The notes: generated by a model not told the origin, from the letters alone. 64,000 bases of DNA from Nocardia rhizosphaerihabitans (GCF_014646295.1 NZ_BMNE01000007.1:124001-188000), one strand, 5' to 3'. Counted from the first letter of the stretch, positions 7,220 to 15,748 are shown. A program made the numbers and translations.

Positions 7220-9433
7220 TCAGGCGGTCACCGACGCGTCCCGGGGCAGCCCCAGCATCCGTTCGCCGATGACATTGAGCTGCACCTCGGTGGTGCCACC
7301 GTAGATGGTGGTGGCACGCCCGGCGATCAGCTGTTCCATCGCGTGATCGCTGCGCTCCCCCGGCACCGAGACGACGCCGGCGATACCGAGTTCGGCGACG
7401 ACGAACTCCGAAATCGCCTGTCCCAGTGCCATACCCAGTAGCTTGCCGACGCTGGAGGTGGTCGAGACATCGATGCCGGACAGCTGCTTGAGCACCACCC
7501 GGGAACCGATCACGTCCACCGCCCGGCTCTCGGCCATGAGCTCGCCGACGTGGTAGCGCGCCACCGGTGACAGGTCCCGCCCGATCGCGAACTTCAGCAG
7601 GTCGGCGTCGGTGGCGTAGGCCTCCATCTTCTGGCTCAGCGCCACCCGCTCACCGGCCAGCGTCGTGCGTGCCACGTGCCAGCCGTCGTCGACCGCGCCG
7701 ACCACGTTCTCGTCGGGGATGAACACGTCGTCGAGGAACACCTCGTTGAACAGTGCCGATCCGGTCATCTCCCGCAGCGGCCGCACCGTGATGCCGGGGC
7801 TGGACATGTCGAGCACGAAGTAGGTGATGCCCCCGTGCTTGGGTTTGTCCGGGCTGGTGCGCGCGATCAGCATCGCCCATTCCGCGAACTGCGCGACGGT
7901 GGTCCAGATCTTCTGGCCGGTGACCCGCCAGCCACCCTCGACCTTGGTCGCCTTGGTGGTCAAGCTCGCCAGGTCCGAGCCCGCGCCCGGCTCGCTGAAC
8001 AGCTGGCACCACACGACTTCGCCGCGCAACGTCGGGACGACCAGTTCGCGCTTCTGCCGTTCGTCGCCGTGCGGGACGATCGCGCCGACCGCCCAGGTAC
8101 CCATCAGCAGCTGCGGCATCGGGATACCGGAGGCCTTGATCTCCTGCGAGATCACGACCTGCTCGAGCGGCGAGGCCGAGCGACCGTACGGGCGGGGCAG
8201 ATGCGGCAGGTTCCAGCCGCCGTCGCCGAGCGCGACGAGCTGGTCGTCCTCGTCGTCGAGCTGCGCGATCTCGGCGAGCTCGGCCCGGATACCGGCCCGG
8301 ATCTGCTCGGCCTCGGCGGGCAATTCGAGTTCGCTGGACAGCGTCAGACCCGACAGCGCGTACCCGGCGACCGCCTCGGCGCGTTCGTCGCGCGCACCCA
8401 GCTGACCGCGCAGCGCGAGCGCGCGGCGGTAGTACAGGTGCGCGTCGTGCTCCCAGGTGAAGCCGATCCCACCGTGGACCTGGATGCAATCCTGGGCGAC
8501 CTGCACCGCGGCGTCGGGAATGATCAGCGCGGCGACGGCGGCCGCGTAGTCGGCGGTCTCGTCGTCGCGATCCAAGGCGTAGGCGGCATCCCACAGCACC
8601 GCGCGCGCCTTCTCCAGCGCGATACCCATGTGCGCGCACTTGTGCTTGACGCCCTGGAACTGCCCGATCGGCCGACCGAACTGCACACGGGTCTTGGCGT
8701 ATTCGGACGCGGTCGAGACGCACCACGACATCACGCCGACCGCCTCGGCCCCCAGCACGACCGCCGCGACCGAGCGCACCCGCACCGAGGTGACCGTGAG
8801 CACCCGTGCCGCGGACACCTCGACCGAATCCGCGTGCAGCCGAGCCGCTCCGCGCAGCACATCGACGTTGTCCTGCGCGGCGACGGTCAGATCGGCGTTC
8901 TCGAACGCGACCCACCGCTGCTCGCCGCCGACGGTGACCGGCGCGATGATCACATCCGCCGACACCGCCCCGACCACACCGTCGGCGATACCGTCCACGA
9001 CCAGCGCACCGTCGCGCAGCACACCGGTCAGGTTCGCCGACAGCGCGACCGCACCGGTGCGCGACCCGTCGGCCAGTCCGGGCAGTTGCGCCTGCGCCCA
9101 TGACCCGCCGTCCTGGGCGAGGACCGCGCTCGCCAGCGCCGTCGGCACGAACGGACCGGTGTGCAGGCCACGGCCGAGCGGCTCGAGCGCGACGGCCAGG
9201 GTCAGCAGTCCCGCTCCTTGCCCACCGAGGTCCTCGGCGACGTGCAGGCTCAGCAGATCCTGCGCCACGAGCGCGTCCCAGTAGGGCAGCTGCTTGCCCG
9301 CCTCGCTGGATTCGACTGCCGCGCGGACGATCTCGGCGGTGATGGTGCGTTCGACGAACCCGTGTACCGCGTCGGCGAGGGCCAGGTGGTCCTCGCTGAC
9401 GCCGACGCCGAGCTCATAGCTGTTGCGTGCCAT
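7220..9433 (-). CDS. Tandem (fused two-domain) acyl-CoA dehydrogenase
   Basis: A 737-residue flavoprotein made of two acyl-CoA dehydrogenase units in one chain. The first (about 10-360) carries SEYAKTRVQFGRPIGQFQGVKH and CIQVHGGIGFTWEHDAHLYYRRA. The second (about 390-735) carries LFSEPGAGSDLASLTTKA, GQKIWTTVAQFAEW and YGGTTEVQLNVIGERMLGLPR. Such double enzymes (mycobacterial FadE34, FadE6 and FadE22 have the same layout) replace the usual homotetramer interface internally and desaturate acyl-CoA thioesters, in several cases steroid side chains. The start ATG at 9433 is two bases after the stop of the next gene, and homology begins there; the frame is open upstream but not protein-like. It is the last gene of the operon 7220-12856. 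Confidence 0.88.
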   Translation of the reverse strand: MARNSYELGVGVSEDHLALADAVHGFVERTITAEIVRAAVESSEAGKQLPYWDALVAQDLLSLHVAEDLGGQGAGLLTLAVALEPLGRGLHTGPFVPTALASAVLAQDGGSWAQAQLPGLADGSRTGAVALSANLTGVLRDGALVVDGIADGVVGAVSADVIIAPVTVGGEQRWVAFENADLTVAAQDNVDVLRGAARLHADSVEVSAARVLTVTSVRVRSVAAVVLGAEAVGVMSWCVSTASEYAKTRVQFGRPIGQFQGVKHKCAHMGIALEKARAVLWDAAYALDRDDETADYAAAVAALIIPDAAVQVAQDCIQVHGGIGFTWEHDAHLYYRRALALRGQLGARDERAEAVAGYALSGLTLSSELELPAEAEQIRAGIRAELAEIAQLDDEDDQLVALGDGGWNLPHLPRPYGRSASPLEQVVISQEIKASGIPMPQLLMGTWAVGAIVPHGDERQKRELVVPTLRGEVVWCQLFSEPGAGSDLASLTTKATKVEGGWRVTGQKIWTTVAQFAEWAMLIARTSPDKPKHGGITYFVLDMSSPGITVRPLREMTGSALFNEVFLDDVFIPDENVVGAVDDGWHVARTTLAGERVALSQKMEAYATDADLLKFAIGRDLSPVARYHVGELMAESRAVDVIGSRVVLKQLSGIDVSTTSSVGKLLGMALGQAISEFVVAELGIAGVVSVPGERSDHAMEQLIAGRATTIYGGTTEVQLNVIGERMLGLPRDASVTA

Positions 9434-9435
9434 GA

Positions 9436-10314
9436 CTAGCTGGTCTCCTTCAGCTGGGCGGCGACCTCGTCGATGGTCCACGGGCCGTCGGTCTCGACCG
9501 TGCGCACGTCGTGCCAGCCGGCCAGTTCCACGATCGCGCCACCCTGCACCGCGAACACCTTGCCGGTGAGCGGGCAGTCGGCCTCGGCCAGGTGCGCGAC
9601 CAGTGGCGAGATATTGGCCGGGGCGAACGCGTCGAACTCGCCCTCGGGCACCTCGGCGGCGAACAGCGCGCCCATGCCGGGGGTGGCCAGGGTCAGGCGA
9701 GTGCGCGCGATCGGGGCGATCGCGTTGACCCGCACGCCGTAGCGCTCGAGCTCGTCGGCGGCGACCAGGGTCAGCGCGGCGATGCCCGCCTTGGCGGCGC
9801 CGTAATTGCCCTGTCCCGCATTGGGCATGAAGGTGCCAGAGGCCGACGCGGTGTTGATCACCGCCGCGTTGACGGGCACACCCGCCTTGGTCTGGGCCTT
9901 CCAGTACGCCGCGGCGTGGTGCAGGGTGGCGGCGTGGCCCTTGAGGTGCACGGCGATGACGGCGTCCCACTGGGATTCCTCCATGCCCGCGATGAACGCG
10001 TCGCGCAGGATGCCCGCGTTGTTCACCAGCACATCGAGCGTGCCGTACTCGCTGATCGCTTGGTCGACAAGGGCTTTCGCGCCTTCCCAGGTGGCGATGT
10101 TGTCGGTGTTGGCGACTGCCTGGCCTCCGGCGGCGACGATCTCGTCGACCACCTGCTGAGCCGGTCCGGCATCGCTGCCGGAGCCGTCGTTGGCGCCGCC
10201 GAGATCGTTGACCACGACCTTCGCGCCCTCGCGGGCGAACAGCAGCGCGTGTTCGCGGCCGATACCGCGCCCGGCGCCGGTGACGACTGCGACGCGACCG
10301 TCAAGCTTTCCCAT
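9436..10314 (-). CDS. Short-chain dehydrogenase, Hsd4A-like (beta-hydroxyacyl-CoA / 17-beta-hydroxysteroid type)
   Basis: A 292-residue SDR. It has the NAD-binding GAGRGIGREHALLFAREGAKVVVND motif in overlapping parts at residues 12-40, the NNAG motif (DVLVNNAGIL), and the catalytic Ser, Tyr and Lys in INTASASGTF and NYGAAKAGIAAL. The insert GGANDGSGSDAGPAQQVVDEI is typical of the MFE-2/Hsd4A subgroup, whose members oxidise 3-hydroxyacyl-CoA and some 17-hydroxysteroids. In this operon it would perform the third beta-oxidation step. The ATG at 10314 is four bases from the stop of the MaoC gene, which supports translational coupling. The substrate range is inferred from the subfamily, not visible in the sequence. 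Confidence 0.85.
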   Translation of the reverse strand: MGKLDGRVAVVTGAGRGIGREHALLFAREGAKVVVNDLGGANDGSGSDAGPAQQVVDEIVAAGGQAVANTDNIATWEGAKALVDQAISEYGTLDVLVNNAGILRDAFIAGMEESQWDAVIAVHLKGHAATLHHAAAYWKAQTKAGVPVNAAVINTASASGTFMPNAGQGNYGAAKAGIAALTLVAADELERYGVRVNAIAPIARTRLTLATPGMGALFAAEVPEGEFDAFAPANISPLVAHLAEADCPLTGKVFAVQGGAIVELAGWHDVRTVETDGPWTIDEVAAQLKETS

Positions 10315-10318
10315 GAGT

Positions 10319-11197
10319 TCAGTTCTCCTCGTTGATTTCGACGCGGCCGTCGGTGATCGCGATCTGACCCGCCGCTTCGGTCTCGAAGGCGTAGGCGGCG
10401 ACACCCGGAGCGGCGGCGGTGCGCCACAGGGTCGTGGTGATGTCCTGGCCCGGCAGCACCGGCTTGGCGAAGCGCACGGCGAGGCGGCGCAGGCGCGCGG
10501 TGTCACCGTCGGCGAGTTCGGTCAGCGCGGCCCAGGACGTGAACGCCATGGTGCACAGACCGTGGTTGATGATGCCGGGAAGCCCTGCCATCCTGGCGAT
10601 TTCGTCGTCGAGATGGATCGGCATCGGATCGCCGGAGGCGGGCGAGTAGCGGAAGGTCTGGTCACTGTCTATGTGCGCGGTGACCTTCGCGACCGGCTCG
10701 CTCGCCCGGTCGGCGTCGGTGATCCGGTGCTCGGGCGCCTGCTCGCCTTCGCCTGGACCGGCGTCGACCTTGCGGAAGAACGCCGTCATCCACTGCTCGT
10801 TGACGAGTTCGCCTGCGGCGTCCCGGGTTTCGGCGTAGACGACCACCGTCGAACCGTTCGGCTTGCCCACGTAGCCGATCGGCTTGGCGCGCACGGCCAG
10901 TTCGTCGCCGGCCCGGATCGGCCGATGGAACAGGAAGTCCTGCTCACCGTGCACGAGCTTCATCAGCAGTTCCACCGGCGCCACCGACAGCGCGGCAGGC
11001 GCCATCGAGGTGAACACCGGGACGACCGCGAACACCGGCGGCGCGATCTCGCCACTGCGATGGGCGTCGATCGGGTCATTGGTCGCCGCAGCGTATTCCG
11101 CGATCCGTTCGGCGGTGACCGAGAACCGCTCCTCGTCCGTCCACTCCCCCAGGCCGGAGCCGTCGAAGACGACCCCGGCCGATTCCGAAGTGGTCAT
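10319..11197 (-). CDS. MaoC-like double hot-dog enoyl-CoA hydratase
   Basis: A 292-residue protein with an N-terminal degenerate and a C-terminal catalytic hot-dog domain, like the (R)-specific 2-enoyl-CoA hydratases of MFE-2 and mycobacterial Hsd4B. The hydratase motif is visible as FRYSPASGDPMPIHLDDEIA (about residues 195-215), with the catalytic Asp and His, followed by GLPGIINHGLCTMAF. It hydrates the trans-2-enoyl-CoA made by the tandem dehydrogenase; its 3-hydroxy product would be oxidised by the adjacent SDR. The start at 11197 overlaps the SRPBCC stop by four bases (ATGA), so these genes are coupled in one transcript. Confidence 0.85.
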   Translation of the reverse strand: MTTSESAGVVFDGSGLGEWTDEERFSVTAERIAEYAAATNDPIDAHRSGEIAPPVFAVVPVFTSMAPAALSVAPVELLMKLVHGEQDFLFHRPIRAGDELAVRAKPIGYVGKPNGSTVVVYAETRDAAGELVNEQWMTAFFRKVDAGPGEGEQAPEHRITDADRASEPVAKVTAHIDSDQTFRYSPASGDPMPIHLDDEIARMAGLPGIINHGLCTMAFTSWAALTELADGDTARLRRLAVRFAKPVLPGQDITTTLWRTAAAPGVAAYAFETEAAGQIAITDGRVEINEEN

Positions 11198-11634
11198 GCG
11201 GCCGATCCGACGAGCTCGGTGAACTTGGCCATCGAAGCCTTCAGGTCGGCTTCGGCGTGCTTGGCCACGGCTTTGCCGATCGGTCCGACGATCATGGTGC
11301 CCTTGAAGCTTGCGTCGAACGCGGCACTCGAGCCGGACTCTGTCGGCTGCACCTTCAAAGCGAATTCGACGGTGACACCGGCCATTCCGGTGCCGGTGAT
11401 GCGCAGGTACGTGTTCGGATCGACCTCGGCGACGGTCCACTCGATCTTGTTGGCCATGTTCATCACCGACACGACCTCGATGAAGCGCGAGCCCGCGGTC
11501 AGCTCGGTGGGGAGCTCGCTGCGCCAGCCCTGGTGGATGGTCAGCCAGTCCTCCCAGTTCGCGAGGTCGCTCAGGCGCGCCCACGCCTGCTCGGGGGTGA
11601 CGGGAAGATCGGTGGAAACGGACACAGATGCCAT
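11194..11634 (-). CDS. SRPBCC-superfamily (START-like) protein
   Basis: A 146-residue protein with the SRPBCC fold: the beta strand that starts the domain (VSVSTDLPVTPEQAWARLSDLANWEDW), a central WTVAEVDPNTYLRITGTG strand pair, and the long C-terminal helix (KHAEADLKASMAKFTELVG). Members bind hydrophobic ligands in a cavity, and some are cyclases or aromatases. It lies between the thiolase and the hydratase in the operon, so it probably binds or carries the substrate or an intermediate of this pathway. No catalytic residues can be recognised. The start ATG at 11634 is 31 bases after the thiolase stop. Confidence 0.8.
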   Translation of the reverse strand: MASVSVSTDLPVTPEQAWARLSDLANWEDWLTIHQGWRSELPTELTAGSRFIEVVSVMNMANKIEWTVAEVDPNTYLRITGTGMAGVTVEFALKVQPTESGSSAAFDASFKGTMIVGPIGKAVAKHAEADLKASMAKFTELVGSAA

Positions 11635-11665
11635 GGGGTTACTCCTCGGGTTTCGTGGGGAAAGA

Positions 11666-12856
11666 TCAGCGGTTGGCTGGGCGGTAGGCGGTCACCACGA
11701 CCGCGCCGCCGAGACCGATGTTGTGCTGCAAGGCGATTCGCGCGTTGTCGACCTGGCGGGCGTCGGCATCGCCGCGCAGCTGCCAGGTGAGTTCGCTGCA
11801 CTGGGCCAGACCGGTGGCACCGAGCGGATGACCCTTGGAGATCAGGCCGCCGGACGGGTTGACGACCCACTTGCCGCCGTAGGTGGTGGCGTTGTCGTCG
11901 ACGAGGCGGCCACCCTCACCGGGCGCGCACAGGCCGAGCGCCTCGTAGGTCAGCAGCTCGTTGGTGGAAAAGCAATCGTGCAGCTCGATGACGTCGACAT
12001 CCTCGGGGCCGATACCCGCCTGCTCGTAGACCTTCAGCGCCGCGGTGTGCGACATGTCGGCGCCGACGAGGTTGATCGCGCTCTGGGTCGAGAAGGTGGA
12101 CTCGAGGTCGGTGACCATCGCCTGGCCGACCATCTCGACCGCGCGATCGGCCAGGTTGTGCCGGTCGACGAAGGCCTCACCGGCGAGGATGACCGCGCCG
12201 GACCCGTCGGAGGTCGGCGAGCACTGCAGCTTGGTGAGCGGGCCGTAGATCTGCTTGGCCGCGAGGACTTCCTCGAGGCTGTATTCCTTCTGGAACTGCG
12301 CGTACGGGTTGTTCACCGAGTGCTTGTGGTTCTTCACGCCGATCTTGGCGAACTGCTCGGCGGTGGTGCCATAGCGCTCCATATGCTCCTTGCCCGCGGC
12401 GCCGAACATGTACGGCGCGGGCGGCATCGCGAACTCCTGCAGTTCGGCCAGCGCGAGCAGGTGGCGCATCATCGGCTGCTCACGGTCGTCGAATGTCGAA
12501 CCGAGCGAACCCTTCTGCATCTTCTCGAAGCCCAGCGCCAGCGTGCACTCGGCCAGCCCGCCGCGGATCGCCTGCGCCGCGAGGTAGAGCGCGGTCGATC
12601 CGGTGGAGCAGTTGTTGTTGACGTTGACCACCGGAATGCCGGTCAGCCCGAGCTCGTAGACCGCGCGCTGACCCGAGGTGGACTCGCCGTACACGTAGCC
12701 GACGTAGGCCTGTTCGACGCGGTCGTAGTCGATGCCCGCGTCCGCGAGCGCCTTGGTGCCCGCCTCCCTGGCCATGTCGGGGTAGTCCCATTCCAGTTCG
12801 CCCGGTTTCTCGAACTTCGTCATCCCGACGCCGACGACGAACACCTTCTGTGTCAT
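11666..12856 (-). CDS. SCP-x/Ltp-type thiolase (lipid-transfer-protein family)
   Basis: A 396-residue thiolase-like enzyme of the lipid-transfer protein (Ltp/SCP-x) group, without the C-terminal SCP2 domain. The nucleophile lies in VVNVNNNCSTGSTALYLA (Cys near residue 83). The second region has ELHDCFSTNELL, and the third GGLISKGHPLGATGLAQ with the catalytic His. Related enzymes cleave branched or steroid 3-ketoacyl-CoA, or catalyse retro-aldol removal of a propionyl side chain. It is the first gene of the operon and is preceded by a promoter with two palindromic operators. The start ATG at 12856 has an AGGAG site (12863-12867 on the reverse strand) with normal spacing. Confidence 0.87.
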   Translation of the reverse strand: MTQKVFVVGVGMTKFEKPGELEWDYPDMAREAGTKALADAGIDYDRVEQAYVGYVYGESTSGQRAVYELGLTGIPVVNVNNNCSTGSTALYLAAQAIRGGLAECTLALGFEKMQKGSLGSTFDDREQPMMRHLLALAELQEFAMPPAPYMFGAAGKEHMERYGTTAEQFAKIGVKNHKHSVNNPYAQFQKEYSLEEVLAAKQIYGPLTKLQCSPTSDGSGAVILAGEAFVDRHNLADRAVEMVGQAMVTDLESTFSTQSAINLVGADMSHTAALKVYEQAGIGPEDVDVIELHDCFSTNELLTYEALGLCAPGEGGRLVDDNATTYGGKWVVNPSGGLISKGHPLGATGLAQCSELTWQLRGDADARQVDNARIALQHNIGLGGAVVVTAYRPANR

Positions 12857-12879
12857 GTACGCACTCCTGTGTGCCGTGC

Positions 12880-12934
12880 GTCCCAGTTATGTGGGACACG
12901 GTGTCCCTGAAACTTAGGTTGGACACCGAGTCCA
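12880..12934. promoter_or_regulatory. Two (possibly three) palindromic operators and promoter of the beta-oxidation operon
   Basis: Two 15-base palindromes of one type flank the promoter: GGGACAC-G-GTGTCCC at 12893-12907 (perfect) and TGGACAC-C-GAGTCCA at 12920-12934 (one mismatch), with centres 27 bases apart. A third inverted repeat, GTCCCA-N6-TGGGAC (12880-12897), overlaps the first. On the minus strand a TTGACC (-35) is followed about 18 bases later by TAAGTT (-10), and the second palindrome fills the spacer, so a bound repressor would block polymerase. The arrangement suits a TetR-type regulator. The motif is not the KstR consensus. The binding protein is unknown; none of the TetR genes in the window is adjacent. 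Confidence 0.6.
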
Positions 12935-13082
12935 GGTCAATACCTCGGCAAAGACCGGTTTCGGACAGGCTGGACCGAGCCCGGCCGCTTTCGACTCGCT
13001 GACCAGCACAGATTTAGTGAGGCATACGTCCCAGATAATTGGGCAGAAGGGGGTAAGCCCCCGAGAGAAGATCCGATCGGGG

Positions 13083-13271
13083 CTAGTCGACCAGCGAGTC
13101 GCCAGGCATTCGCTCGACGGCACGCAGCCGCTCGGCGAACCCGGTCAGAATCTCGTGCGACTCGACGGAAAGTCCATCGACCAGCGCCATGAAGCGCTCG
13201 AATCGTGGATCGGAGAACGGCCTGCGCCGGTCAACGACGGAACGAGCCCCGGCCAGGCCACTCGATACCAT
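13083..13271 (-). CDS. Small hypothetical protein (62 aa)
   Basis: A 62-residue frame with an AGGGAG ribosome binding site six bases before its ATG and a protein-like C-terminal half (DPRFERFMALVDGLSVESHE, then an amphipathic helix). No membrane segment or cysteines. I do not recognise the family. Downstream, at 13028-13043, lies another TCCCA-N6-TTGGG-type inverted repeat similar to the one at 12880, which hints that this gene and the beta-oxidation operon may share a regulator. Upstream, 13272-13378 contains an AT-rich stretch (AAAGTAACATAGCTGAACAT) likely to hold its promoter. Confidence 0.5.
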   Translation of the reverse strand: MVSSGLAGARSVVDRRRPFSDPRFERFMALVDGLSVESHEILTGFAERLRAVERMPGDSLVD

Positions 13272-13378
13272 CCGACACTCCCTAGACCCAGCAGCCGACC
13301 CATACGCGACCGCCCGCTGCCCAGCGATCTCGCCGAAGGAAAAGTAACATAGCTGAACATTTGCACATCCGCTGGAGG

Positions 13379-13400
13379 CGCGCGGGAATCTAGCCGCGCG
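13379..13400. terminator. Possible hairpin terminator after the flavoprotein gene
   Basis: Inverted repeat CGCGCGG-N8-CCGCGCG located about 60 bases beyond the stop at 13460 of the minus-strand flavoprotein. The 7-base GC-only stem fits an actinobacterial terminator, but there is no T run, so the call is tentative. Confidence 0.4.
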
Positions 13401-13459
13401 GCTCGTGCTTCGGCCGCTCGCGAGACCCGCATTGGGCGCAGGCCCGCGGTCCCCGATGG

Positions 13460-14833
13460 TCAGTGGCCTCGGGCTACCGCGCGGGCCGCCGCGCGGGCGG
13501 CGACCAGCACCGGGTCCCAGACCGGGGAGAACGGGGGTGCGTAGCCGAGGTCGAGCGAGATCACCTGCTCCACCGTCATTCTCGCGGTGAGGGCGACCGC
13601 AGCGGTGTCGATGCGTTTGGCGGCGCCGTCGCGGCCGACGATCTGTACGCCGAGTAGCCGGCCGGTGCGGCGTTCGGCGAGCATCTTCACCGTCATGGGC
13701 TCCGCGCCGGGGAAATAGCCTGCCCGGCCGGTGGATTCGATGGTGACGGAGTGGAACTGCAGTCCGGCGCGCCGGGCGTCCTTCTCCCCCAGGCCGGTGC
13801 GCGCCACCTCGAGGTCACACACTTTGCTGACCGCGGTGCCGACCACGCCGGGGAAGGTGGCGTATCCGCCGCCGACGCCCGATCCGATGACCTGGCCGTG
13901 CTTGTTGGCGTGGGTGCCGAGCGCAATGTGGCGCAGCGTGCCGGACACCAGGTCCAGCACCTCCACGCAGTCACCGCCCGCCCAGATGTCGTCGTATCCG
14001 CGCACCCGCTGGGCGAGATCGGTGAGCAGACCACCCTCCTCGCCCAGTGGCAGCCCGGCGCGACGCGCGAGGTCGGTGGCCGGGCGCACGCCGATTCCCA
14101 GGATCACCACGTCCGCCGGATACTCTTCGTCGGCGGTCGTCACCGCCTGGACACGTCCGCCCGAACCGGTCCGCATGCCGGTGACTTCGGTGTCCGTCAC
14201 GACGCGAATTCCCATTCCCACCATGGCTTCCCGGACCAGCGCGCCCATATCGGGGTCCAGCGTCGACATGGGTTCGGCGCCCCGGGTGACCATGGTGACC
14301 CGGAATCCGCGCCGCACCAGCGCCTCGGCCATCTCGACGCCGATGTACCCCGCGCCGACGACGACCGCGTCCCGCCCGGTCGCCGCCGCGATCCCGTCGA
14401 TGACCTCCTGCCCGTCGTCGAGGGTCTGCACGCCGTACACACCCTCGGCATCGATGCCGGGCAGCGGCGGACGGACCGGCGTCGCGCCGGTGGCCAGTAC
14501 GAGCTTGTCGTAGCTCGTCCACGATTGCGCACCGGTGCCGAGGTCGCGCGAGAGCACCTGTCGCCCCGCCGGATCGATCTCGGTCACCTCGGTCCGCAGC
14601 CGCAGGTCGATGTCACGCTCGCGGTGCTCGGCGGGCGAGCGCGCGATCAGGTCGTCGGCGGCCGCGACGTCCCCGCTCACCCAGTACGGAATCCCGCACG
14701 CCGAGTACGAGGCGTGGTTTCCCTTCTCGAACACCACGATCTCGAGCTCGTCGGAGCCGCGCAGCCTGCGCGCCTGCGACGCCGCGGCCATCCCCGTCGC
14801 GTCCCCACCGATGACCACCATGCGTTCGCCCAT
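13460..14833 (-). CDS. CoA-disulfide reductase/NADH oxidase-like flavoprotein
   Basis: A 457-residue pyridine nucleotide-disulfide oxidoreductase of the CoADR/NADH-oxidase group. It has the FAD-binding motif VVIGGDATGMAAASQARR, the single redox cysteine in HASYSACGIPYW (about residue 43, as in CoA-disulfide reductase and NADH oxidase rather than a CxxxxC pair), the NAD-binding VVVGAGYIGVEMAEAL, and IWAGGDCVEV near 285. The C-terminal dimerisation domain is present to AKRIDTAAVALTARM. Likely role: reduction of CoA disulfide, peroxide or oxygen in redox homeostasis. The frame runs upstream to 14905. I chose the ATG at 14833 because homology starts there and a TACCGT box lies seven bases before it, as in a leaderless transcript. 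Confidence 0.82.
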   Translation of the reverse strand: MGERMVVIGGDATGMAAASQARRLRGSDELEIVVFEKGNHASYSACGIPYWVSGDVAAADDLIARSPAEHRERDIDLRLRTEVTEIDPAGRQVLSRDLGTGAQSWTSYDKLVLATGATPVRPPLPGIDAEGVYGVQTLDDGQEVIDGIAAATGRDAVVVGAGYIGVEMAEALVRRGFRVTMVTRGAEPMSTLDPDMGALVREAMVGMGIRVVTDTEVTGMRTGSGGRVQAVTTADEEYPADVVILGIGVRPATDLARRAGLPLGEEGGLLTDLAQRVRGYDDIWAGGDCVEVLDLVSGTLRHIALGTHANKHGQVIGSGVGGGYATFPGVVGTAVSKVCDLEVARTGLGEKDARRAGLQFHSVTIESTGRAGYFPGAEPMTVKMLAERRTGRLLGVQIVGRDGAAKRIDTAAVALTARMTVEQVISLDLGYAPPFSPVWDPVLVAARAAARAVARGH

Positions 14834-14847
14834 GTCGTCCACGGTAC

Positions 14848-15039
14848 GAGAGTCGGCCTGGCCGATATCGACGCGGTGGAGCGGTACATGTATGACCCGG
14901 TTCATCTCTGCGGCGATCCGCAGATCATCCCCACCTCGACACGCTCGTCATCGGACCGGACGCGTCCGATGACCCGGACCCCGAACTCGCCGGGAAACTG
15001 CAGGCGCTGGACACAATCCCGCAGGTGCGGATCGCCTAG
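14848..15039 (+). pseudogene. Frameshifted 3' remnant of an unidentified gene
   Basis: Between two minus-strand genes, the plus strand carries protein-like sequence in two frames: VGLADIDAVERYMYDPVHLC continuing to PQIIPTS, then, after a one-base shift near 14938, TLVIGPDASDDPDPELAGKL and QALDTIPQVRIA followed by TAG at 15039. No start codon or ribosome site precedes it, so it looks like the tail of a gene whose 5' part was deleted. I recognise no family. It overlaps the promoter region of the flavoprotein gene. Confidence 0.35.
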
Positions 15040-15058
15040 CCTGACGCCACGGGCGCGG

Positions 15059-15748
15059 TCAGGCGGGCGGGATCTTCTGCGAGATCGCGGCCAGTGTTTC
15101 GACGACCGGCTGGTCCGGGTCGACGACGACGCCCTTGCCGCGGAGGAAACCGTCGAGCAGTTGGCAGACGGAATCGGTACTGCGCTCGATGAATTCCTCG
15201 GTGGCAGCCGGTTCCGGTTTGCCCGGCACATCGAGCCAGAGGTCGGTGACCGCGACGAGGAAGCCGACGATGCCGCGGGCGAGGTGGTCCACGCCGCCGG
15301 TGTCGAGGCCGACCGCGGCGAACAGTGTTCTCGTCCGCTCGGCGAGGTCGTCCGACAAGCGCCTGCCCACGTCGAGGGGGCGCGCCGAACTGTCACCGGT
15401 CGCAACGCTTTGGGTGATCGCCACGTACCGGAAGACGTTCGGGTACGTCAGCACGACCTCCGTGGCCGCGGTCATGAACTGGTGGACGGTGGCGCGGCGG
15501 GTCTGCATCATCAACGACAGATCCGGCGCCACCGCGCGATAGATCTGGTCGACCAGCCAGTCCGCGACGGCCCGATCCAGGTCGGACTTGTCCGCGAACA
15601 TGCGGTACAGCCGCGGTTTCGCGACGCCGACCTCGGCCGCGATCGCGCCCATCGTCACCTGCGCGCCGTCGCGCCCGATGGCGCGGATCGCACCCCGGAC
15701 GACATCGTCGCGCGAGAGGATCCGCGCGGCCGAACGCCCCGATGTCAT
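15059..15748 (-). CDS. TetR-family regulator, divergent from the hydrolase operon
   Basis: A 229-residue TetR-like protein. The HTH is ILSRDDVVRGAIRAIGRDGA followed by TMGAIAAEVGVAKPRLYRMFADKSDLDRAV. The C-terminal domain includes DHLARGIVGFLVAVTDLWLD, as in TetR members near alkane and lipid catabolic operons. Two ATGs are possible. 15754 has the AGGAA site directly adjacent, while 15748 (MTSGRS) places it six bases away, so 15748 is preferred. It is divergent from the operon 15950-20661 with 201 bases between, so autoregulation plus control of that operon is the natural inference. Confidence 0.85.
   Translation of the reverse strand: MTSGRSAARILSRDDVVRGAIRAIGRDGAQVTMGAIAAEVGVAKPRLYRMFADKSDLDRAVADWLVDQIYRAVAPDLSLMMQTRRATVHQFMTAATEVVLTYPNVFRYVAITQSVATGDSSARPLDVGRRLSDDLAERTRTLFAAVGLDTGGVDHLARGIVGFLVAVTDLWLDVPGKPEPAATEEFIERSTDSVCQLLDGFLRGKGVVVDPDQPVVETLAAISQKIPPA

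Noticed and set aside
10190..12910. 906-codon plus-strand frame opposite the beta-oxidation operon
   Set aside because: Antisense to four recognisable enzymes; low-complexity composition typical of high-GC shadow frames.
12893..12934. KstR operator upstream of the thiolase operon
   Set aside because: The palindromes have GGACAC half-sites and do not match the AACxxGTT-type core known for KstR.
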